Shown here: positions 52,897 to 61,923 of the stretch, piece after piece
Layout: each line of letters starts with the position of its first letter
How positions within the stretch are numbered: the stretch's first letter is position 1
NCBI GenBank assembly: GCA_003151275.1
Contig: PLXC01000021.1
Span: 62,001-126,000 of the forward strand
DNA: 64,000 nucleotides
Origin: Candidatus Melainabacteria bacterium
GTDB taxonomy: Bacteria; Cyanobacteriota; Vampirovibrionia; Obscuribacterales; Obscuribacteraceae
Direction of reading: 5' to 3'
Made by a program: the position numbers and the translations under genes
The notes under the pieces: model-generated
What the model saw: only the letters and a program-made list of their open reading frames with translations
Databases searched by the model: none
Told to the model about the DNA's origin: nothing

Positions 52897-53104
52897 TTAG
52901 TGGGACATCGCGCCAGCAACTATTTTCCAGCCGTCAGTCTTCTTGACCCAGACTCGCAAAACTTCATGCCGTACATGCCCGCAGGTCCTTCGTAATTTCC
53001 TATGCATGTCACCGTTGCTGACGTAGAACCTTCGGATCTTGTCCTAAATCAGCCTGACGCATACGTTTTTCAAGTTCCTGAATTTCGATTTCAACTGAAC
53101 TCAT
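52897..53104 (-). pseudogene. Decayed DUF4440 (SnoaL/NTF2-like) gene after glgX
   Basis: An ATG at 53104 overlaps the glgX stop (ATGA) and encodes the typical start of a DUF4440 protein (EIQELEKRMRQADLGQDPKV), but the frame stops after 31 codons. In another frame directly after that point comes the family's C-terminal part (STSATVTCIGNYEGPAGMYG), and after one more single-base shift in a TTTT run the last strand LRVWVKKTDGWKIVAGAMSH to a TAA. The simplest reading is an internal deletion of roughly the middle third plus a one-base deletion. Intact, it would be a small NTF2-fold protein translated with glgX. Confidence 0.75.
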
Positions 53105-55224
53105 GCTAGATTTTTATCCAATTGCAGAAGTACCACGCTGCGCGCCTTCAACGTAAAACGTTTAGCCATTGGGAAAGTTGTCTTTTTGATGCTTTCCGAT
53201 GTGTCCAGAACCAGCCGCCAGAAGTCTCCGTCATCATGCGACGGGAGGACAAAGGGAACGTCTTCATGGTGCGAGTTGCAGAGGAGGAGGACGGTGTTGC
53301 CATTCACTGTTCTTCCTAAAGTATCCGTTTCTACGAGCGCACCGCCTTCGAGCAAAACTCCCAGCATTCGTTTGCTAGGGTCGGTCCAATCTTTCTCTTC
53401 CATCGGTTTGCCGTCAACATTCAGCCAGAAGATGTCCTTCATGCTTCCGTCTGTGCCTGAACCTTTGAAAAATGTTTTTCTGTGGATAACCAGCTGTTCT
53501 TTTCGGATAATGATCAGTTTTTGAATGAATTGAAGGAAGTCCTTATCGTCTTCGTTCAGATCCCACTGATACCAACTGATCTCATCGTCCTGACAGTAGG
53601 CATTGTTATTGCCTTTCTGGGTGCGACCAAGTTCATCTCCGCCGCTCAGCATCGGTACGCCCAGGGATAGAAATAGTAATGCCATGAAGTTGCGCTTTTG
53701 TTGATAACGCAATTTGATAATCTTTTTGTCTTCGGTGTCACCCTCTGCTCCACAGTTCCAAGAAATATTGTGGCTTTCGCCATCACGACTTTCTTCGCCG
53801 TTTGCCTCGTTGTGCTTTTCGTTATAACTGACGAGGTCCTGCAATGGAAACCCATCGTGACAGGTGACGAAGTTAATGCTGGCGTGAGGCTTGCGTCCAC
53901 TATGTTCATACAAATCGCTGCTACCGGTCATGCGCGACGCTACCTGTCCCATTTGACCGAAATCGCCTTTAATGAATTGGCGCATGGTGTCACGATATTT
54001 ACCGTTCCATTCCGTCCACAAGACAGGGAAGTTACCGACCTGGTAGCCGCCTGCACCAAGGTCCCAAGGTTCAGCAATCAACTTGGTTTGAGAGATGATT
54101 GGATCCTGCTGAATAACATCAAAGAAAGCAGAAAGGTTGTTAACGTCGTACAACTCTCTAGCTAAGGCGCTGGCAAGATCAAATCTGAAACCATCGACGT
54201 GCATTTCCTGAATCCAGTAACGAAGGCTGTCCATAATCAACTGGATAACTCGTGGGTGCACCATATTCAGTGTGTTACCGCAGCCTGTGTAATCCATGTA
54301 ATAACGAGGGTCTTTGTCCATTGTTCGGTAGTAAGAGAAATTATCCACACCACGAAATGATAGTGTCGGACCCATATGACTGCCTTCCACGGTGTGGTTA
54401 TAGACGACATCAAGAATCACTTCGATGCCGGCCGCGTGAAGAGCCCGCACCATCATCTTAAATTCCTGAACGTTCTCGTTTGGTCCTTTCATTGATGAGA
54501 ATCTGGTATCTGGTGCAAAAAAGGAAAGAGTGTTGTAGCCCCAATAATCGGTCAAACCTCTTTCAATAAAAGATCTGTTATTGACGCGATGGTGAACGGG
54601 CATCAATTCTATGGCTGTGATACCCAGATTGGTAAGGTGCTCAATTACCGGCGCGCTAGCCACACCGGCGTAAGTGCCTCGTAATTCTTCAGGCACATCT
54701 GGATTCAACATCGTCAAACCTTTGACATGTGCTTCGTAAATAATCGTTTTGTTCCAAGGAGTTTGCGGTAACTTGTCTTCTCCCCAGATGAAGGATGGAT
54801 CAATAACTGCACATAATGGAGCAAAGGCGGCGCTGTCTCTTGTATCCATGGAAAGATCCAAGTCTTTGTGCCCGATTGTGTAGCCGAACAAGGAATCGTC
54901 CCACTTCACCGAGCGGGGAATTGACTTCGCGTAGGGATCGGTGAGCACTTTATTTGGATTGAAGCGCATACCTTTATCAGGATTGTAGGGACCGTAAACC
55001 CGGTATCCGTACAATTGCCCTGGTCGGATATCCCGAACAAAACCGTGCCACACATGTGCGTTATATTCCGGCAGCGTGATGCGATGGGTTTCTTGCGTGG
55101 ATTCAGCTGAATCGAAGAGGCAAAGCTCGACCTTCGTGGCGTTTTCAGAGAAGAGGGCGAAGTTGACTCCCAATCCGTCCCAAGTCGCACCTAGGGGGTA
55201 GGGTTTTCCTTCTGATATCTGCAT
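53101..55224 (-). CDS. glgX: Glycogen debranching enzyme, isoamylase type
   Basis: A 707-residue GH13_11 enzyme that hydrolyses alpha-1,6 branches of glycogen and limit dextrin, supplying linear chains to TreY. It has an N-terminal CBM48 (GATWDGLGVNFALFSENATK), ELMPVHHRVNNRSFIERGLT, VVYNHTVEGSHMGPTLSFRG, the nucleophile segment HVDGFRFDLASALARE, acid/base LIAEPWDLGAGGYQVGNFP and FVTCHDGFPLQDLVSYNEKH. Length and motifs are those of GlgX/TreX. Third gene of the treZ-treY-glgX operon; 28 bases after treY. The ribosome binding site is weak. Confidence 0.95.
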   Translation of the reverse strand: MQISEGKPYPLGATWDGLGVNFALFSENATKVELCLFDSAESTQETHRITLPEYNAHVWHGFVRDIRPGQLYGYRVYGPYNPDKGMRFNPNKVLTDPYAKSIPRSVKWDDSLFGYTIGHKDLDLSMDTRDSAAFAPLCAVIDPSFIWGEDKLPQTPWNKTIIYEAHVKGLTMLNPDVPEELRGTYAGVASAPVIEHLTNLGITAIELMPVHHRVNNRSFIERGLTDYWGYNTLSFFAPDTRFSSMKGPNENVQEFKMMVRALHAAGIEVILDVVYNHTVEGSHMGPTLSFRGVDNFSYYRTMDKDPRYYMDYTGCGNTLNMVHPRVIQLIMDSLRYWIQEMHVDGFRFDLASALARELYDVNNLSAFFDVIQQDPIISQTKLIAEPWDLGAGGYQVGNFPVLWTEWNGKYRDTMRQFIKGDFGQMGQVASRMTGSSDLYEHSGRKPHASINFVTCHDGFPLQDLVSYNEKHNEANGEESRDGESHNISWNCGAEGDTEDKKIIKLRYQQKRNFMALLFLSLGVPMLSGGDELGRTQKGNNNAYCQDDEISWYQWDLNEDDKDFLQFIQKLIIIRKEQLVIHRKTFFKGSGTDGSMKDIFWLNVDGKPMEEKDWTDPSKRMLGVLLEGGALVETDTLGRTVNGNTVLLLCNSHHEDVPFVLPSHDDGDFWRLVLDTSESIKKTTFPMAKRFTLKARSVVLLQLDKNLA

Positions 55225-55252
55225 GGATCTTGGCTACCTTTGAGTACTAGTA

Positions 55253-58200
55253 CTATGTGGTGGTCGTCGTTATTATCGCAACTGGGAAACGCTTAAACAC
55301 ATCTGATACTTTAAGAACACTGTCTGAGTTGTTTAAGATTTGCATGCTGAAACTATCAACAAGCTTGCGATCAGCCAGGTCTGGTGGTAGGGCAATTACA
55401 GTGTCGCCCCAGATATCGCCGGTTTTTGGTTTCAAGATACTCCACACGTTGTAGTTTTCCATTTTCGCGGACTGATCCGCTCTTAGCAAGGTCGACACTA
55501 ATCGTGGCACCACTGTAATTGACCAATTGCCCTCGTATTCTCTAGCAAAGGCGATTACGTGTTGGTCTGCGGATCCTCTAACTTCTAAGGGAATGTAACG
55601 CCCCTTGGTGAACAAACCGTCGTATTGTTTGCGGCAAGCGACAGCTGCTGCAGTAACCAAAAGCTTGCACGCACCATCGTCTATTTGATTCAAGCAATTT
55701 TCTAAAAACTCGCTCTGTTGCGCACCTTGATGTCCGGAAGCCCTTTCTCCAATTCGAATATTGTTGCTCAGCCTATCGAGAAGGAGTGTTCGCTGTTTGA
55801 AATCAACAGCACGTCGATTGTCCGGATCAACCAAACTAAAATCAAAGAGTTCGTTGCCCTGATAAATGTCTGGTACACCCGGCGAAGTAAACTTCAACGC
55901 GGTTTGAGCAAGGCTGTTGATCAAACCGAGAGGATAAATTGCGTTGTGAAATTGGACAAAGTCATCAAGAAAAGGATTTGTTTGAGACACTGTCAGAATC
56001 TTCTCGATAAACGACGATAGAGCATTTTCGTATTCGCTATTTTTCGTTACCCAACTAGTATGCGATTTTGACTCGCGCGCAGCTTTCAGTGTGTACTCAA
56101 TTACTCTGTGCTTAAATGACTCGACCCATTCCGTTCCTGAGATTGCTGGAGGACATGCGCCTACCAGAGTTTGATAAATCAGGTATTCGTCATTTGCGTC
56201 GGGCATCTGCTCATCATCGATGGTTACTTTTCTGCTTCTGTTCATGCGGGACCATTGAGACGTTTTCTGTTCCCAAATCTTTGGGATTTCCGATAGCACA
56301 GCCAAACGCGCGCGGACGTCCTCGGATCGTTTGGTGTCGTGTGTGGACGAAGCAAGCATCTCATGCGACCTGCGCTGCTGTCTTTGCAAATTCTGATGGT
56401 GGAAGCTAGCTACCGTGATACCAAAACGATCCGGTTCGCCGCCTACTTCGTTCAAGCAAACAAATCTGTTGAACCTGTAGAAGAGCGTATCCTCCACACT
56501 TTTGGCCATCACTGGACCCGTAAATTGCTGGAATTTCATAGCAATTGTTTGGATTGCTTGTTGAAACTGAGTTGCTGCCTCTTCGTTCAAATTGTCACCT
56601 GGCAATTCGGCCGCCTCAAGGCACAGAACGTTGCGAACGAAATCATAAACCTCTGGTGTCACTGAAGAACCAAATCGTTTGGCCAATCTCACGGCCCAAT
56701 CGATATATTGCTTGGCCGTCTTATCGACTTTCTTTGGAGTAACGTATGTTCGGTAGACAGGGAAGTTGGTGACGATATGTCTAAGAGTTTTGCGCAGTGA
56801 GTTAAGGGTGAAGTCTCGGTAGTTCCAACTCATTTCTGCGATTTGACTGAGTCTGTGGGCGAGAACGTGCAGTTCGCTCGCTAGCACCGTATCCAGTATC
56901 AGACCCTTGCATTCTCGTTTCATGCTCTCATAATCAACGACACGTCCGATGAACGCTTCATACGTTGTTTCCATGGCGTGTTCGTTTTCGATCGCCACGA
57001 ACACATTCAGCAAGCTATTTAAGTACTCATATCCCACGGTTCCATGCACTGCCCAATCGTCTTCTAAGTGCTCAAACGGGGCCAGTATTTTCTCCACAAC
57101 AATGTATATGGGCAACGATTCTTTACCCAGTGCCAGCTCGTTCTCAGTCGGCACGGGTCGATGAAGTCGCTCGGCGGCTTTGAGCTGTAATTGCGCGAAA
57201 TAAGTTGCCGGATCAAAAAGACCATCCGGATGATCAACTCTCAGACCGGATAACTTGCCTTCACCGATTAAATTGAAAACCAAATCATGCATCTCACCAA
57301 AAACACGCGGATCTTCAGTGCGAACGGCAGCCAATTCGTTGATATCAAAAAATCGTCTGTAGTTAATTTCGTCAGATGCGACCCGCCAAAAGACGAGCCT
57401 GTAAGCTTGTGCTTCCAGTAAATTGTGCATGCGCTCAAAGGAAATCTTGTCGTCTGAACGTATCTCATACTCAAGCAAATTTTGTTCGATAAAATTTGTG
57501 ATCTCGGGATTTTGTTTGCAAAGATTGGAGAGCCGACTTAGTTGAACTTGCTTCTCCCGAACACGTCCAGAAAATCCCTGACGTTCTGTATGAGACGGCA
57601 ACCTTTCAAGCGCCGTTATGATGCTTTCATACTCCATCACTTCGGTGTTGTTTTTTCCAAGCCGCTCTCTCAGAACATCCAGCCGATTAGCCAGGACTTT
57701 GGGATAGGTCGCTGGATTGAGTGGAAATTCGTTATCGTAGTAGATGATCGCTAGAGAGCCGCTTTCGGGGGCGAATTTGAGTTTTAGATGACCGCCCTTT
57801 AAAATGGCACCATAGGACTCACCGAGGACTGGCAATGTGACTTTCCCGTATAGCTCCGGTTTAACCGGTGTCCAATCGATGTCGAAATAATCCGCAAATA
57901 TAGACGCCGGACCGTTTTCCAAAACATCCATCCACCACTTATTCACTTTACCGATGCCCATATGGTTGGGCACTATATCTAGTATCAGTCCCAATCCATG
58001 TTCATGCAATTCCGCAACAAATTTGTCTAACTCTTCAGGTGTGCCTATTTCTGGATTGATCACTTTATGGTCGATGATGTCATAGCCATGCATACTGCCT
58101 GGGCGAGCCTTCAGAAAAGGCGAAGCATAACAGTGGCTGATGCCCAGCTTAGCCAGGTAAGGGACTAATGCTGTTGCGTCTTGGAACGTAAACTCTTTGT

Positions 58201-59341
58201 TGAATTGGAATCGATATGTTGAGCTAGGCAATACCGTGATGGATTTGGGCGCGGATTTTGCTGATATTTGTTCGTTCACCCGAGGTCTTATTTTGTTTAA
58301 CTCACGGAGCAATTTTTCTAGATTTGGCTCCTCCTGTAAGTTTTCCACATCCAAAGCTAGTTTGGCTCTCCAATCTAGACTTGCAGGCTCGTTGGATCCA
58401 CGTAGGAAGTTTATTAGCGGTAGCAAGAGAATTTTTACAGAATCGGCATTAATGGATTTGATACTTTCGTGGTCGGTGATCATGTGAATGTTGTCGTTGG
58501 TCGCGTCATTCGCAAGATCACGCTCAGGTTCCACATCCACGCTCTGGTCAGTCCAAGAATCCGGTCCCGACGCATCAAGACGATTCGGTTGTTGGATCAC
58601 AAGCACTGAAAAATTTTGTTTGTCTAAGCAAAAATCTATCAAGTTGTTCAGTTGCAGATCAGCTATCCACTGCAAGTATTCGAAATATTCGATGCGTTCC
58701 AAGTTTGACAGAGCAAATTCGCTAGTGCCTTCAGAGTCCACTCCTGAGTACGCCGCAGGCCAATTTTTCCATCCTTGGCTTTTCGACCCAGCTGGTTCTA
58801 GCTTTTCCTTGAGCGCTTCGAACAAAGCGAAAACGCGCAACTTTTCACCACTGTGCTTTTGAAATGATCTGAAATCCGCTGCTCTTTCGGTATTTGCAGA
58901 AAGATGCAGCTCACGAAAGTGCTGATAGCAACGTTGCAGGACTGACAATTTTTCAGTTAACGCGTCTGCAAAATTGACATAGGGCTCTGCACGCAGAGCC
59001 GCTAGGGTCGCCTGAAATGAGGGTGCTAAAACGTGTCTATGGATGTCTTCTGACTCGACGTAATCAGGAACCAATTCAACATCTATGTAGGCTGGACTTA
59101 TGAAGGATTTGGAAGCGTAAGAAATTACGTTCCAATCTTCCGTCGAAAAAATTGGTTGGATAGGCTCAATAGAAATGACGTGGGCGTGCTTACTGTCTGC
59201 ATACAACACCAAATTTTTGAGGTCAGTAAAGTCTCCGACGCCCCAATTCCGTTTGGATTTGAGCGACGCTATCCGCACATGCAATCCCCATGTTTTATGC
59301 CCGGTTAATGGACGTGACGTTACTGGAACTGTAGTTCTCAA
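55253..59341 (-). CDS. treY: Malto-oligosyltrehalose synthase fused to an N-terminal half of a 4-alpha-glucanotransferase
   Basis: A 1362-residue fusion. Residues ~1-270 match the N-terminal half of GH77 (MalQ): WGLHVRIASLKSKRNWGVGD, FTDLKNLV, SPAYIDVELVPDY; the GH77 nucleophile and acid/base segments are absent. After a linker, ~368-1362 is TreY (GH13_26), which converts the reducing end of malto-oligosaccharides to a trehalose unit: SSTYRFQFNKEFTFQDA, ILDIVPNHMGIGKVNKWWMD, SGLRVDHPDGLFDP (Asp near 702), IVVEKILAPFEHL, SSTHDTKRSEDVRARL and FTSPGVPDIYQGNE. It starts at a TTG at 59341 with AGAGGAG seven bases upstream, overlapping the treZ stop. The N-terminal part may be a glucan-binding remnant. 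Confidence 0.93.
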   Translation of the reverse strand: MRTTVPVTSRPLTGHKTWGLHVRIASLKSKRNWGVGDFTDLKNLVLYADSKHAHVISIEPIQPIFSTEDWNVISYASKSFISPAYIDVELVPDYVESEDIHRHVLAPSFQATLAALRAEPYVNFADALTEKLSVLQRCYQHFRELHLSANTERAADFRSFQKHSGEKLRVFALFEALKEKLEPAGSKSQGWKNWPAAYSGVDSEGTSEFALSNLERIEYFEYLQWIADLQLNNLIDFCLDKQNFSVLVIQQPNRLDASGPDSWTDQSVDVEPERDLANDATNDNIHMITDHESIKSINADSVKILLLPLINFLRGSNEPASLDWRAKLALDVENLQEEPNLEKLLRELNKIRPRVNEQISAKSAPKSITVLPSSTYRFQFNKEFTFQDATALVPYLAKLGISHCYASPFLKARPGSMHGYDIIDHKVINPEIGTPEELDKFVAELHEHGLGLILDIVPNHMGIGKVNKWWMDVLENGPASIFADYFDIDWTPVKPELYGKVTLPVLGESYGAILKGGHLKLKFAPESGSLAIIYYDNEFPLNPATYPKVLANRLDVLRERLGKNNTEVMEYESIITALERLPSHTERQGFSGRVREKQVQLSRLSNLCKQNPEITNFIEQNLLEYEIRSDDKISFERMHNLLEAQAYRLVFWRVASDEINYRRFFDINELAAVRTEDPRVFGEMHDLVFNLIGEGKLSGLRVDHPDGLFDPATYFAQLQLKAAERLHRPVPTENELALGKESLPIYIVVEKILAPFEHLEDDWAVHGTVGYEYLNSLLNVFVAIENEHAMETTYEAFIGRVVDYESMKRECKGLILDTVLASELHVLAHRLSQIAEMSWNYRDFTLNSLRKTLRHIVTNFPVYRTYVTPKKVDKTAKQYIDWAVRLAKRFGSSVTPEVYDFVRNVLCLEAAELPGDNLNEEAATQFQQAIQTIAMKFQQFTGPVMAKSVEDTLFYRFNRFVCLNEVGGEPDRFGITVASFHHQNLQRQQRRSHEMLASSTHDTKRSEDVRARLAVLSEIPKIWEQKTSQWSRMNRSRKVTIDDEQMPDANDEYLIYQTLVGACPPAISGTEWVESFKHRVIEYTLKAARESKSHTSWVTKNSEYENALSSFIEKILTVSQTNPFLDDFVQFHNAIYPLGLINSLAQTALKFTSPGVPDIYQGNELFDFSLVDPDNRRAVDFKQRTLLLDRLSNNIRIGERASGHQGAQQSEFLENCLNQIDDGACKLLVTAAAVACRKQYDGLFTKGRYIPLEVRGSADQHVIAFAREYEGNWSITVVPRLVSTLLRADQSAKMENYNVWSILKPKTGDIWGDTVIALPPDLADRKLVDSFSMQILNNSDSVLKVSDVFKRFPVAIITTTTT

Positions 59342-59353
59342 TTGCGAACTCCT

Positions 59354-61243
59354 CTATTTCACGGTCAGCCAGAGCACCGAATGTGGGGGCATCGTGCCAT
59401 CCTCAATTTCTTGGTCAGTCGTTCCTTTAGTCTTGTAGACAACCTTGAATTTGCTATTTTGCTTAAATTTATTGTCTGTCATTGTATGTGTTTCTTTAGT
59501 TAGGTTTGCTAGCAACAACAAAATTGGTTTGGAATTTTCACTCCACTCCACCGTGAGGAGTTCGCCATTTAGCGCTGCTTTACCGGAGTCGATTTTGCTC
59601 AACAGAGGCACTATTTCTTTTATTCGCAAGGCAAGCAGTGCTTTAGTTACTTTGAAATTATCCAAATAAAGCGCGTTTTCTAAATCAGACCAATCTAATT
59701 TCGATTGTTCGAACGTCTCAAGTTTGCATGGATCGGGAATGGAGTGACGCGTTTTAGGATCTAAAAACTCCGGAAATTTAGCGAACTCGCTCCGACGTCC
59801 CTCGGTCACTAGTGGTGCCAACTCAGATCCAAGATCGCAGAAGTATAGGAAAGACGTTTTGCATCCCCACTCTTCTCCCATAAAAAGAAGTGGCACGCTT
59901 GGAGCAAGAAGTTGAATGGATGAAAGTGCGTTCAAAATTTTAGGATCTGAAATCGAGGCGATTCTGTCTCCGAACGCCCGATTACCTACTTGATCGTGAT
60001 TTTGTAAAAACGACACAAAGGATGATGGTGGCAGATGGTCACTTTTTTCGCCTCTGATTTCACCATCTCTAAATTCTGAAGGTTCATCTTGGTAGATAAA
60101 TCCTTCCGCTAGAGCTCGTCCAAGCAGAGCTACGGTATTTTTACCGTTTTGGCTTTTAACATAGTCCGCATAATATCCCCCAGATTCGCCAGTTGCTACA
60201 ACATGGTATGCATGGTGAATGTCATCATTCCATTGAGCGGTGTAGATCTTTGGTTTGTTTTCATGGTCGCGTTCTAAAAATCGGGCACCGTTATCTTCGT
60301 TTTCGAGAACCAAGTGACGAGGCCTTTCACGACCTGGACCCTCGGCAACTCGATTCGCCAGTTCGATAAGGACGTGCCGGCCCGAGTCGTCTTTGATGGC
60401 ATGCACAGCATCAAGCCGAAGTCCATCCATGTTGAACTCGTTTAGCCAATAGAGAGCGTTCTCGATGAAAAATTCTCGAACTTCCTGGCGACCTTCAAAG
60501 TTTAAGGCGCTACCCCAAGGTGTCTTGTGTTTGTCTGTGAAGAACTCCTTAGCGTAGGCATGCAAATAATTTCCTTCAGGACCAAAGTGGTTGTAGACCA
60601 CATCGAGAAACACTTGCATTCCTCTTTGATGAGCTTGCTGAATTAGCGATTTGAAATCGTTTGGAGACCCGTAACGACTTTCAGGGGCGTAGGGCAGAAC
60701 GCCGTCATATCCCCAGCCATATTTCCCTGGAAAATCGGCTACTGGCATTAGCTCGATTGCCGTGACACCTAAATCCTTCAAGTAATCTAACTTGTTTGCG
60801 ACGCCTGCGAAGGTGCCCTCTTCGGTGAAAGTGCCAACGTGGATTTCATAGAGCACTGTTTCATCCCATGGTCGGCCATGCCAATCACCATCGCTCCATT
60901 GAAACAAAGCTGGATCCACGATTTGACTGCGGCCGTGAACATCGTTTGGTTGAAAGCGCGAGGCTGGATCAGGCACCCTTAGCCCGTCATCAAGAACAAA
61001 CTGATATTCCATGCCTGGTCTGGCTTGCGTTGCTAGATTGTGCCAGCCACTCCCATCCGCATTCATGGCATGACGCGTTTCTTGCGCTCCATCAAACAAT
61101 GCCAGCTGGACGGATTGGCTATTCGGAGCCCATAAGCGAAAGGAAACGATGTTGTTTGGCTCAACTAGGGTGCCAAAACGCATACTATGACTACGTTTCT
61201 TCGAGGCGACACTGCCTTCCGCACTTTGAGTCTGCTGGGACAT
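59354..61243 (-). CDS. treZ: Malto-oligosyltrehalose trehalohydrolase
   Basis: A 629-residue GH13_10 enzyme that cleaves trehalose from maltooligosyl-trehalose made by TreY. It has an N-terminal beta-domain (VSFRLWAPNSQSVQLALFDG), YEIHVGTFTEEGTFAGV, ELMPVADFPGKYGWGYDGVL, DVVYNHFGPEGNYL, the nucleophile segment MDGLRLDAVHAIKDDS, acid/base LVLENEDNGARF and FLQNHDQVGNRAFGDR. The family's trehalose-specific insertions and the C-terminal beta-domain are present. First gene of the treZ-treY-glgX operon, with its promoter in the region before 61244. Confidence 0.95.
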   Translation of the reverse strand: MSQQTQSAEGSVASKKRSHSMRFGTLVEPNNIVSFRLWAPNSQSVQLALFDGAQETRHAMNADGSGWHNLATQARPGMEYQFVLDDGLRVPDPASRFQPNDVHGRSQIVDPALFQWSDGDWHGRPWDETVLYEIHVGTFTEEGTFAGVANKLDYLKDLGVTAIELMPVADFPGKYGWGYDGVLPYAPESRYGSPNDFKSLIQQAHQRGMQVFLDVVYNHFGPEGNYLHAYAKEFFTDKHKTPWGSALNFEGRQEVREFFIENALYWLNEFNMDGLRLDAVHAIKDDSGRHVLIELANRVAEGPGRERPRHLVLENEDNGARFLERDHENKPKIYTAQWNDDIHHAYHVVATGESGGYYADYVKSQNGKNTVALLGRALAEGFIYQDEPSEFRDGEIRGEKSDHLPPSSFVSFLQNHDQVGNRAFGDRIASISDPKILNALSSIQLLAPSVPLLFMGEEWGCKTSFLYFCDLGSELAPLVTEGRRSEFAKFPEFLDPKTRHSIPDPCKLETFEQSKLDWSDLENALYLDNFKVTKALLALRIKEIVPLLSKIDSGKAALNGELLTVEWSENSKPILLLLANLTKETHTMTDNKFKQNSKFKVVYKTKGTTDQEIEDGTMPPHSVLWLTVK

Positions 61244-61496
61244 GGCTTAACCCTGGCTCCAAGTTGGTTTTTGATTCTTAAAAAGATACCAGATTGCTTT
61301 ATCGTCCTCTAGTTATATGGCTTCTTTGCAAACCACTCGTAACTTAAAGTAGACATTTCAAGAGTTATTGCTGAGTTAGGCGGCTACTATTTTAGTTTGT
61401 CCCCGAGCAATATTGACGATTTGCGAACTTACGACGAGTTCAGCGCCTTAAATCATGGACACAGTGCACCACTGGTAGTGACTTACGGGTGCAGGT
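61244..61496. other. Intergenic region upstream of treZ
   Basis: About 250 bases before the repeat tract; no gene recognised. It should contain the treZ promoter (minus strand), which I cannot pinpoint. Confidence 0.4.
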
Positions 61497-61699
61497 AATA
61501 ATACTGAACGCGTAATACTTAACGGCGATTTTGAATGAGTAACATTGAACGAATAGTACTGAACGAGTAATACTGAACGAGTAACTCCAGTGATCCTGAG
61601 CGAGTTAATAGTGAACGAGTACTGAGCCAGTGAGTGAAGCGGATTGACTGAGCCAGTGAATAGTGAGCGAGTAATACTGAACCAGTAAGACTCGACGAG
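61497..61699. repeat. Degenerate short-repeat tract (ACTGAACGAGTAAT-like)
   Basis: About 200 bases made of a dozen or so imperfect copies of ACTGARCSAGTRA, for example ACTGAACGAGTAAT, GAGCGAGTTAATAGT, ACTGAGCCAGTGAATAGT and ACTGAACCAGTAAG, at irregular spacing of about 14-20 bases. Open frames of 94 and 100 codons on the minus strand cross it, but they are simple products of the repeats. It ends at the -10 box of the small gene at 61723. Confidence 0.75.
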
Positions 61700-61705
61700 T
61701 ATAAT
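61700..61705 (+). promoter_or_regulatory. Consensus -10 box of the small membrane-protein gene
   Basis: TATAAT, a perfect sigma-70-type -10 element, lies 17 bases before the ATG at 61723. The candidate -35 region falls in the last repeat copies (CTGAAC-like), a poor match. Transcription would start near 61712, at the edge of the ribosome binding site GGAGAAG, so the leader would be very short. Confidence 0.5.
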
Positions 61706-61722
61706 GATCCCGGAGAAGCGCC

Positions 61723-61923
61723 ATGAACCCAAAATTTTTCCGAGTAGCGAGGCGTATCATCATTTTTATGATGATTTGTTATCTTGGTAACATACTTTGG
61801 AAAAATCACACTGCGCCGCACTATGTGACGCCTTCGGGAAGTAGTCAGTCGGTCGACACCCAGCGCACCAAGTCGGATGGCAGCCCGCGCGCTAAGTCGG
61901 ATGACACCCAGAGCGCTAAGTAG
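61723..61923 (+). CDS. Tiny single-pass membrane protein
   Basis: A 66-residue protein with a basic N-terminus, one membrane span (IIIFMMICYLGNILW) and a hydrophilic tail ending in two repeats (AKSDDTQSAK, TKSDGSPRAK). GGAGAAG eight bases upstream and a consensus -10 box support expression. It ends eight bases inside the convergent Ku gene. No family or function recognised. Confidence 0.6.
   Translation: MNPKFFRVARRIIIFMMICYLGNILWKNHTAPHYVTPSGSSQSVDTQRTKSDGSPRAKSDDTQSAK

Noticed and set aside
53698..54165. 155-codon frame antisense to glgX
   Set aside because: Hydrophobic by accident of complementing a GH13 core; the glgX motifs on the other strand are complete.
61448..61821. Overlapping minus-strand frames of 94 and 100 codons in the repeat tract
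   Set aside because: They are Ser/Leu/Tyr-rich products of the short repeats, in two frames at once, without ribosome binding sites.
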